Source: Pseudomonadota bacterium (GTDB lineage: Bacteria; SAR324; NAC60-12). From it: 5,133 bases of DNA. Positions 1 through 5,133 of the stretch are shown in pieces. Location: positions 1 through 5,133 of the forward strand of contig JACNKY010000397.1 in NCBI GenBank assembly GCA_014381795.1. The letters are read 5' to 3'. How positions within the stretch are numbered: position 1 is the first letter of the stretch; each line of letters starts with the position of its first letter. The position numbers and the translations under genes are program-made. Under the pieces are notes generated by a model that was not told the DNA's origin, did not search any database, and saw only the letters and a list, made by a program, of their open reading frames with translations.

Positions 1-244
1 CGTCTCTGTATTCTAAAGTTGTTTTGGAATTAGCAGATGTGAGGATTTTATTTCCGGCGAACAACAGCATTCCATGACTGCCGTGCCTGCCCTTAGGGGA
101 TTTTTCGTTGAAAATCTTAACACTACCATCCACGTCGAGCAGAGTGGCAATCGCAGGATTCACACTTTGAGCCGTAACTTCAACGACGGATAAGCTCAAG
201 AGAAGAATTATAAACAGGTATTTGAAGTGAAAAAATATTCGCAT
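1..244 (-). CDS. Secreted FecR-like domain protein, N-terminal part (runs off left edge)
   Basis: This is an open frame of 81 codons from an ATG at 244-242, with no stop before the window edge, so the C-terminal part is missing. Residues 1-25 look like a Sec signal peptide: an early Arg/Lys pair among aromatics, a hydrophobic core (LFIILLLSLSVV at about 10-21) and a likely signal-peptidase I site after V-T-A at 23-25. There is no lipobox Cys. The mature start fits the FecR-type beta fold: DVDGSVKIF at 37-45, a Gly-rich turn, then LLFAGNKILTSANSKTTLEYRD at about 60-81, matching the family pattern 'G..L..Gd.I.T...s...l...dG'. The start is supported by GGGAG upstream, although the 14-base spacing is long. 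It lies 71 bp downstream of asd on the same strand with no clear terminator between them, so read-through is possible. The FecR assignment is inferred from a short fragment. A generic secreted beta-sandwich protein is the main alternative, and no specific function can be given. Confidence 0.55.
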   Translation of the reverse strand, partial: MRIFFHFKYLFIILLLSLSVVEVTAQSVNPAIATLLDVDGSVKIFNEKSPKGRHGSHGMLLFAGNKILTSANSKTTLEYRD

Positions 245-315
245 ATAATTTCTATCATCTCCCAGTTTAAAATCTACTGTAAAAATGGAATGGTTTTCAG
301 TCAGATTCGTTATAA

Positions 316-1314
316 CTAACCAGCTGCAAGAACTTCCGCAATTTGCAGAGAATTAAGGGCTGCACCTTTATAAAGCTGATCCGCAACCACCCAGAATGTA
401 AGTCCTTTTGGATGTGATAAGTCTTCCCGAATGCGTCCTACATATGTCTCTGTAGTTTCATTCGCATCCCACGGCATTGGATAACCGCCAGCAACCGGTT
501 CGTCCTTTACAATTATTCCAGGTGAACTTTCGAGAATTTCACGTGCCTCCTGTGCAGTTAACTTATCTTCAGTTTCAATCCAAACTGCTTCTGAATGTGC
601 ACGTAAAACAGGAACTCTCACACAGGTTGCAGAAATTTTCATTTCAGGAGCATCCATGATCTTTTGCGTTTCATTTACCATTTTCATTTCCTCCCTTGTA
701 TAACCGTTTTCTAGAAAAACATCTACATGAGGAAAGAGGTTGAAAGCGATCTGCGCAGGAAAGGCGGAAACTTCCAGGGGTTCATTGTTGGCAAAAGCAT
801 GTGTCTGGTTGAGCAATTCGCTCATCCCTTTTGCGCCTGCTCCGGAAGTTGATTGATAAGTGGAAACAATTACTCTGTTGATTGTTGCGGCCTTATGCAG
901 CGGATAAAGCGCAACTACCATCTGGATAGTTGAACAGTTTGGATTAGCTATTATACCTTTGTGTTTGAAGGCCATATGCGGATTAATTTCTGGAACCACC
1001 AAAGGAACTTCCGGATCCATTCTGAATGCGCTGCTGTTATCAATCACCACTGTTCCTGCATCAACTGCATGATGCATAAATTCTTTACTGCGGCTTTTCC
1101 CTGCAGAAAAAAAAGTTAAATCAACTCCCTTAAATGAATTTGGTTTCAGTTCTTCAACATTGATTTTCTCACCGCGGAACTCAAGTGTTTTTCCAACTGA
1201 ACGTTCAGAAGCAAGCAGTTTTAGATTATTAATCGGGAAATCACGGGCTTCCATCAATTTCAGGAATTCCCTGCCAACAGCACCGGTTGCACCGGCGATC
1301 GCAACATTATTCAA
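316..1314 (-). CDS. asd: Aspartate-semialdehyde dehydrogenase
   Basis: This enzyme reduces L-aspartyl-4-phosphate to L-aspartate-4-semialdehyde with NADPH. The product is the branch point to lysine/diaminopimelate, threonine and methionine, and the enzyme acts in the cytosol. The protein has 332 residues, a normal length. An N-terminal Rossmann fold carries the dinucleotide loop GATGAVG at 8-14. The catalytic Cys is C127 in NPNCST (124-129). YQSTSGAG at 153-160 supplies the conserved active-site Gln (Q154) and glycines. RAHSE at 238-242 supplies the catalytic His (H240). The C-terminal signature VGRIRED (292-298) and KGAALNSLQIAE (316-327) completes the family. The gene ends in TAG. The frame has no ATG: an in-frame TAA stands at 1329-1327, and the only candidates between it and the conserved core are TTG at 1314 (chosen) or ATA at 1320. 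It follows tdk by 105 bp and has a candidate promoter in that gap. Identity is firm; only the start is uncertain. Confidence 0.96.
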   Translation of the reverse strand: MNNVAIAGATGAVGREFLKLMEARDFPINNLKLLASERSVGKTLEFRGEKINVEELKPNSFKGVDLTFFSAGKSRSKEFMHHAVDAGTVVIDNSSAFRMDPEVPLVVPEINPHMAFKHKGIIANPNCSTIQMVVALYPLHKAATINRVIVSTYQSTSGAGAKGMSELLNQTHAFANNEPLEVSAFPAQIAFNLFPHVDVFLENGYTREEMKMVNETQKIMDAPEMKISATCVRVPVLRAHSEAVWIETEDKLTAQEAREILESSPGIIVKDEPVAGGYPMPWDANETTETYVGRIREDLSHPKGLTFWVVADQLYKGAALNSLQIAEVLAAG

Positions 1315-1371
1315 TTTTATCTTTTGTTAAATGGATTATTAATTTTTGTTGATAAGGACTGTTTCATTATG

Positions 1372-1404
1372 ACTATAATTCAGCCTGTCCAATTCAACAA
1401 AGTA
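1372..1404 (-). promoter_or_regulatory. Candidate sigma70-type promoter for asd
   Basis: Read on the minus strand, TTGTTG (1400-1395) and TATAGT (1377-1372) are separated by exactly 17 bases. They lie in the tdk-asd gap, with a predicted start about 50 bases before the asd coding region. The -35 box matches consensus at only three of six positions. The arrangement does repeat the clpB promoter of this window: same -10 hexamer, same spacer, and the same TACT just before the -35 (TACTTTG, 1404-1398). That recurrence is the main support. If correct, asd can be transcribed independently of tdk. Confidence 0.4.
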
Positions 1405-1419
1405 GCAGATGCTCAGTTT

Positions 1420-2010
1420 TCATGCAGACTGATTAGTGCTCTCTGCTGATTTAAAATGCTTTCGGCAAACAGAAACGTAGCTGTCGTTTCCACCGATTTG
1501 AATTTGCTGACCTGACTTTAAAGTCGCCCCATTTTCATCAAGACGCAAAACCATATTTGCTTTTTTCCCACAGTGGCAGACAGTCTTGATTTCTAATAAT
1601 TCGTCTGCCCAAGCAAGTAAATGTAAACTTCCTTCAAATAGTTCGCCTTTAAAATCTGTACGCAAACCATAGGCCAACACCGGAATTCCTAGTTCGTCCA
1701 CTACCTCACCCAATGCAAAAACCTGACTTTTAGTCAAAAATTGTGCTTCATCCAGCAGAACACAACTCAAAGGTGTTTTATTGTGTCTTTTTTCAATTAA
1801 CTCAAGCAAATCATCCTCAGTCTTAAAACAGACAGCATTTGATTCCAGTCCAATCCGAGAACGTACAACGGGTGCAGTGTGACGATCATCTATTGAGGGC
1901 TTGAGAACCAGCGTGTTCATTCCACGCTCACGGTAATTATAGGCTGACTGGAGGAGTGTCGTCGTTTTCCCCGCATTCATCGCGGAATAATAAAAGTACA
2001 ACTTTGCCAT
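1420..2010 (-). CDS. tdk: Thymidine kinase (type II, E. coli-like subfamily)
   Basis: This enzyme phosphorylates thymidine to dTMP with ATP in the pyrimidine salvage pathway. The protein has 196 residues, slightly shorter than the roughly 205 of E. coli TK. It starts with [17 protein letters not shown]; the P-loop is SAMNAGKT at 9-16 (K15, T16), with Ser in the first Gly position as in the E. coli enzyme. DEAQ at 87-90 gives the Walker B-type Asp and the catalytic Glu (E88). [12 protein letters not shown] at about 114-125 and the lasso-type segment near [11 protein letters not shown] (172-182) form the thymidine site. The structural zinc ligands are visible as CHC at 145-147 and CRKH at 182-185. 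The ATG at 2010 is the only sensible start, since the P-loop begins eight residues later; the Shine-Dalgarno signal is weak. It is the most upstream gene of the minus-strand set. Many Bacteroidota TKs instead have a GSMFSGKT-type P-loop, so the subfamily is worth noting. No clear promoter was found; a TACAAT at 2134-2129 is the best weak -10 candidate. Confidence 0.95.
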   Translation of the reverse strand: MAKLYFYYSAMNAGKTTTLLQSAYNYRERGMNTLVLKPSIDDRHTAPVVRSRIGLESNAVCFKTEDDLLELIEKRHNKTPLSCVLLDEAQFLTKSQVFALGEVVDELGIPVLAYGLRTDFKGELFEGSLHLLAWADELLEIKTVCHCGKKANMVLRLDENGATLKSGQQIQIGGNDSYVSVCRKHFKSAESTNQSA

Positions 2011-2210
2011 CTTAGTCAGTTAAAAATGATGCTCTCAATAAAAGTCACCATTCAGTTCAACAGCGGAATGGCAGATATATATTCAGCAAATTTGTGAAAA
2101 ATCTACGAAGAAGAGCAAAAACCTTATAATTGTAGCAGAACAGCAGAAAATAATAAAGGCAGGATTTACTCGAATTATTGATACAAGTTACAAGGCACGC
2201 TTGTTGCTCA

Positions 2211-2322
2211 TATATAAAAAGACCCCGGAGAGTGGCTCCGCCACTTGAATCCGTAAACGAATTCATGAATTATAATCCTGAGCCTAGCATGACCTGGGAT
2301 TCTTTCCATATTCGCTCCGGGG
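2211..2322 (-). other. Multi-hairpin palindromic element with terminator-like end (candidate small RNA, attenuator or REP-like repeat)
   Basis: Read on the minus strand, an outer 8-bp stem pairs CCCCGGAG (2322-2315) with CTCCGGGG (2230-2223) and is followed at once by TCTTTTT (2222-2216), the layout of an intrinsic terminator. Three hairpins sit between the outer arms. AATCC/GGATT pairs 2301-2297 with 2278-2274. GAATTCG-TTTA-CGGATTC (2264-2247) has seven pairs including one U-G. AGTGGC-GGA-GCCACT (2245-2231) has six perfect pairs. The second hairpin is complete only as minus-strand RNA, because the plus strand has a C-A mismatch there; together with the T-run this indicates strand. An alternative GGAG/CTCC pairing at 2239-2236 with 2230-2227 would compete with both the third hairpin and the outer stem. 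It is not a tRNA: no T-loop or anticodon arm fits. It could be a small RNA, a tdk leader attenuator or a REP-type repeat; one copy cannot decide. Confidence 0.5.
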
Positions 2323-2568
2323 CGTGACCTCAAAAGATACAGACTTCCCTTAGAGAATTCAAGCAGGAATTTTAAAATAATAGTAATATTTTGAAATAAA
2401 TTTATTGCCGCCAGCTTAACTCTTTCTTCTCCGGATTCCACTCCGCTGATTTGTTTATTTTTATTGTCGTTTTGGCTTTGTTTAATAAAAAGTCAGCCTC
2501 ATAAAAAAATATTTATTTCCAGTTGTTCTTCTGTAAATAAATGAAAAATCTCCTGCAAATAATTTACT

Positions 2569-2597
2569 TTGACAAATTGTTAGCACTCTAGTATAGT
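2569..2597 (+). promoter_or_regulatory. Sigma70-type promoter of clpB
   Basis: A perfect -35 box TTGACA (2569-2574) and a -10 box TATAGT (2592-2597) are separated by 17 bases. Transcription should begin near 2603-2605, giving a leader of about 32 bases. The -35 is immediately preceded by TACT. The -10 box lies entirely inside the loop of the CIRCE operator. This is a housekeeping-type promoter under repression; I see no heat-shock sigma factor motif in addition. Confidence 0.85.
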
Positions 2598-2606
2598 GAG
2601 TGCTAA
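2580..2606 (+). promoter_or_regulatory. CIRCE operator (HrcA-binding inverted repeat)
   Basis: TTAGCACTC (2580-2588) and GAGTGCTAA (2598-2606) form the exact CIRCE consensus: nine-base arms, a nine-base spacer and no mismatch. In known systems the HrcA repressor binds this site and its activity is maintained by GroEL, so unfolded proteins relieve repression. Here the spacer holds the -10 box and the right arm covers the expected transcription start, so bound HrcA would block RNA polymerase directly. The repeat may also form a hairpin at the very 5' end of the mRNA. The implied HrcA gene is not in this window. Confidence 0.95.
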
Positions 2607-2636
2607 AGTTGTTTTAACCTTAAACACAAAGGTTGC

Positions 2637-5133
2637 ATGGATACTCAAAAATTTACAGAAAAATCTCTCTCAGCCCTGGAAAATGCACATAGCGACGCAG
2701 TTCGCCGTAAAAACTCCGAGTTGTCAACACTTCATCTTTTGCATGCCCTCGCCTCTCAGGAAAATGGTTTTGTTCCAAGAATATTTGAAAAAATGGAGCT
2801 AAATTCCTCAAAATTTGAAAAGTCAGTAGAAAAAGGTTTGCAAGCTTTACCGACGATGAGCGGGAGTTCAGTCGGCAGAGTAAGCACCAGCGGAGAAATG
2901 AATCAGGCATTAGTTGGAGCTGAAGATGAAGCCAAAAAAATGGAGGATGAATACATCAGTGTTGAGCATCTTTTACTGGCCTTATGTGCGGAAGGAAATA
3001 AGGGACCTGCAGGTAAAGTATTGAATGAGATGGGTGTGATCGGTGAACGTTTAATGGATACCATAAATGTTGTCCGTGGAGGTCAACGGGTAACGAGTCA
3101 AAATCCGGAAGAAACATATGAAGCACTGGAAAAATATGGAACTGATCTAAGTCAACTGGCACGTGATGGAAAACTTGATCCTGTTATCGGCCGGGATGAC
3201 GAAATCCGCAGAGTAATTCAAGTACTTTCACGGCGGACCAAAAACAATCCGGTTTTGATCGGTGAACCTGGTGTTGGAAAAACGGCGATTGCGGAAGGTT
3301 TAGCCCAACGTATTGCACGCAATGATGTGCCGGATAGTCTTAAAGATAAAAAGCTGGTCTCACTAGATATGGGGGCCCTGATTGCAGGAGCTAAATATCG
3401 TGGTGAATTTGAAGAGCGTTTAAAAGCAGTTCTCAAAGAAGTAGTTGATGCAGACGGTCATATTGTATTGTTTATAGATGAATTACACACAGTAGTCGGA
3501 GCAGGCAAAACTGAAGGTTCAATGGACGCAGGAAACTTGCTGAAGCCAATGCTCGCACGCGGTGAACTACACTGTATTGGAGCTACAACACTGGATGAAT
3601 ACCGTAAATACATTGAAAAAGATCCTGCACTTGAGAGACGGTTTCAACAGGTATTGGTTGATCAGCCTACTGTTGAAGATACAATTTCAATCTTAAGAGG
3701 ATTGAAGGAACGCTATGAAATACATCACGGTGTACGAATCAAAGACGGTGCGTTGATTGCTGCAGCCACGCTTTCACAGCGTTATATCTCAGACCGCTTT
3801 CTGCCTGACAAAGCCATTGATTTGATGGATGAAGCCGCCTCAAAATTAAGGGTTGAAATTAATTCAATGCCTGCAGAAATGGATGAGATATCACGAAGAA
3901 TCCTCCAGTTGCAAATTGAAAAAGAAGCGCTGAAAAAGGAAAAAGACTCTGCATCCAAAAACAGACTTAAGAAACTTTCTAAAGAATTAGCAGAACTGCA
4001 GCACAACTTTGATATTTTGACTCTGCAATGGGAGAAGGAAAAGTCAGTTTTACAGGATTTGAGTGAATTAAAACAGAAAATTGAAGAAGTCCGTCTGCAG
4101 ATTGAACGTGCACGCCAGGATTATAATCTGGAAGAAGCTGCACGTCTTGAATATGGTGTACTTCCGGAACTGGAGAAACAGCAGGAAACAGCACTTACTG
4201 TTGATGAAACGCAGAACAATCAACTGCTTAAGGAAGAAGTTGACGCCGAGGACATTGCGGAAATAGTAGCTTTTTGGACAGGTATTCCTGCACAAAAATT
4301 GATTGAAGGTGAAGGCGAAAAGCTACTTCGTCTTCCGGAACATCTGCATCAACGTGTGGTAGGTCAGGACGAAGCTATTAATCTAGTCTCTGATGCAGTT
4401 ATCAGGGCACGTTCTGGAATTAATGATCCAAACAGACCACTCGGAAGTTTTATATTTTTAGGTCCAACAGGAGTTGGAAAAACAGAACTGGCTAGGGCTT
4501 TGGCAGAATATTTGTTTGATGATGAACAAAATATGATCCGCATTGACATGAGTGAGTACATGGAAAAACATTCAGTTTCCAGACTGATTGGCGCTCCTCC
4601 GGGTTATGTTGGTTTTGATGAAGGAGGACAGTTGACTGAGGCTGTAAGGCGACGCCCTTACAGCGTTTTGCTCTTCGACGAAATTGAAAAGGCGCATTAT
4701 GATGTTTTCAATATTTTGCTGCAAATACTAGATGATGGTAGGTTGACCGACTCACACGGTCGTACCGTTGATTTTAAAAATACACTAGTCATCATGACTT
4801 CAAATATCGGCAGCCAAAATTTGATTAATCAAAAGAGTGTTGAAATTTCAGTTTCTTCAGTTCATGCAGAACAAAAGAAAATGGTAATGCAGGAACTGCG
4901 GCAGCATTTTCGTCCAGAATTTTTAAACCGTGTCGATGATAGCGTAGTTTTTCATCCGCTACTTCAGGAGCACATGAGCGGTATTATAAGAATCCAACTG
5001 GAACGCTTAAAAAAACGTTTGCATGAACGGAATATTTATCTGAAATTGACTGAAGAAGCAGTTGAATTTCTGGCTGAAGTTGGTTATGACCCTGTTTATG
5101 GAGCACGTCCGCTAAAACGAGCTATACAAAAGG
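2637..5133 (+). CDS. clpB: ClpB protein disaggregase (AAA+ chaperone, Hsp100), C-terminus outside window
   Basis: ClpB is a hexameric ATPase that pulls proteins out of aggregates together with DnaK/DnaJ/GrpE in the cytosol. The frame is open for 832 codons; alignment with the roughly 857-residue E. coli protein suggests about 34 residues are missing. The N-domain spans about 1-145. NBD1 has Walker A GEPGVGKT (209-216), pore loop KYRG with Y254, Walker B FIDE (279-282) and arginine fingers R334/R335. The coiled-coil middle domain at about 410-530 marks ClpB rather than ClpA or ClpC. NBD2 has Walker A GPTGVGKT (609-616), pore loop GYVG with Y657, Walker B FDE (680-682), sensor-1 N723, arginine finger R765 and sensor-2 GAR with R824. 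No ClpP-binding tripeptide is evident. The ATG at 2637 starts a normal N-domain; AAAGG at 2628-2632 sits four bases upstream. Transcription is controlled by the CIRCE-covered promoter. All key residues are present and no frameshift is seen. Confidence 0.98.
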   Translation, partial: MDTQKFTEKSLSALENAHSDAVRRKNSELSTLHLLHALASQENGFVPRIFEKMELNSSKFEKSVEKGLQALPTMSGSSVGRVSTSGEMNQALVGAEDEAKKMEDEYISVEHLLLALCAEGNKGPAGKVLNEMGVIGERLMDTINVVRGGQRVTSQNPEETYEALEKYGTDLSQLARDGKLDPVIGRDDEIRRVIQVLSRRTKNNPVLIGEPGVGKTAIAEGLAQRIARNDVPDSLKDKKLVSLDMGALIAGAKYRGEFEERLKAVLKEVVDADGHIVLFIDELHTVVGAGKTEGSMDAGNLLKPMLARGELHCIGATTLDEYRKYIEKDPALERRFQQVLVDQPTVEDTISILRGLKERYEIHHGVRIKDGALIAAATLSQRYISDRFLPDKAIDLMDEAASKLRVEINSMPAEMDEISRRILQLQIEKEALKKEKDSASKNRLKKLSKELAELQHNFDILTLQWEKEKSVLQDLSELKQKIEEVRLQIERARQDYNLEEAARLEYGVLPELEKQQETALTVDETQNNQLLKEEVDAEDIAEIVAFWTGIPAQKLIEGEGEKLLRLPEHLHQRVVGQDEAINLVSDAVIRARSGINDPNRPLGSFIFLGPTGVGKTELARALAEYLFDDEQNMIRIDMSEYMEKHSVSRLIGAPPGYVGFDEGGQLTEAVRRRPYSVLLFDEIEKAHYDVFNILLQILDDGRLTDSHGRTVDFKNTLVIMTSNIGSQNLINQKSVEISVSSVHAEQKKMVMQELRQHFRPEFLNRVDDSVVFHPLLQEHMSGIIRIQLERLKKRLHERNIYLKLTEEAVEFLAEVGYDPVYGARPLKRAIQK

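Larger units (their letters stand above)
2011..2636. other. Divergent intergenic region between tdk and clpB
   Basis: These 626 bases have no gene I can support. From 2011 to about 2210 is the AT-rich leader of tdk on the minus strand, with no strong hairpin or consensus promoter. 2211-2322 is a GC-richer, strongly structured element listed separately. 2323-2560 is very AT-rich, with poly-A and poly-T tracts. Its only GC-rich patch, at 2429-2446, faintly resembles part of the structured element. 2569-2636 is the clpB promoter, operator and leader. Short frames crossing the region (for example a GTG-started frame at 2441-2208, minus) lack family motifs and run through the hairpins, so I treat them as chance. 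Confidence 0.8.

Noticed and set aside
1349..1379. Plus-strand TTGATA and TATAAT between asd and tdk, pointing antisense into tdk
   Set aside because: The boxes are 19 bases apart, longer than the usual 17, and overlap the better-supported minus-strand asd promoter; no plus-strand gene follows.
2057..2266. A 69-codon minus-strand frame upstream of tdk
   Set aside because: It begins inside the structured element and runs into low-complexity, Phe/Leu/Tyr-rich AT sequence; no domain is recognisable.
2260..2271. Twelve-base perfect palindrome AATTCATGAATT as a possible operator
   Set aside because: It is AT-rich, overlaps the hairpin arms of the structured element, and is not positioned at a recognisable promoter.
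2223..2322. A tRNA or tmRNA-like cloverleaf
   Set aside because: The outer stem and three hairpins recall a cloverleaf, but there is no GTTCGANNC-type T-loop, no proper anticodon arm, no CCA and the spacing is wrong.
2208..2441. A 77-codon minus-strand frame with a GTG start through the intergenic region
   Set aside because: Its second half is simply the translated multi-hairpin element, it has no family motif or credible ribosome site, and it overlaps another equally meaningless frame.
2956..4561. Several minus-strand open frames of 65-75 codons inside clpB
   Set aside because: All lie opposite the intact, highly conserved clpB frame and show no motifs; they are shadows of its codon usage.

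Overview
The window is an AT-rich stretch of ordinary bacterial chromosome. It holds four protein-coding genes and one unusual intergenic region. Three genes lie on the minus strand: a thymidine kinase, then aspartate-semialdehyde dehydrogenase, then the 5' part of a secreted FecR-like protein that leaves the window at the left edge. One gene lies on the plus strand: clpB, which leaves the window at the right edge about 34 codons before its expected stop. I saw no mobile-element gene, tRNA, rRNA or CRISPR array.

The organism is probably in or near the Bacteroidota/Balneolota/Rhodothermota/Chlorobiota group, but this is an impression from protein sequence feel and base composition, not a test. 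Two points argue against a typical Bacteroidota such as Bacteroides. The clpB and asd upstream regions both carry conventional TTGnnn-N17-TATAGT sigma70-type hexamers rather than the Bacteroidota -33/-7 pattern. clpB is also preceded by a perfect CIRCE operator, which implies an HrcA repressor.

Layout: 1-244 (minus) is an exported FecR-like protein, partial. 316-1314 (minus) is asd, for lysine, threonine, methionine and diaminopimelate synthesis; it has no ATG start and a candidate promoter of its own at 1372-1404. 1420-2010 (minus) is tdk, for thymidine salvage, of the E. coli-type subfamily. 2011-2636 is a divergent intergenic region. It contains a compact multi-hairpin element ending in a minus-strand T-run (2211-2322) and the CIRCE/sigma70 control region of clpB (2569-2606). 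2637-5133 (plus) is clpB, the AAA+ disaggregase.

The genes do not form one pathway. The minus-strand genes may be partly co-transcribed, but the asd candidate promoter suggests at least two units. clpB is a separate heat-shock transcription unit. The points most worth a second look are the structured element at 2211-2322, the clpB operator with its -10 box in the CIRCE loop, the promoter pattern shared by clpB and asd, and the non-ATG start of asd. I do not see a clearly novel multi-gene system here.
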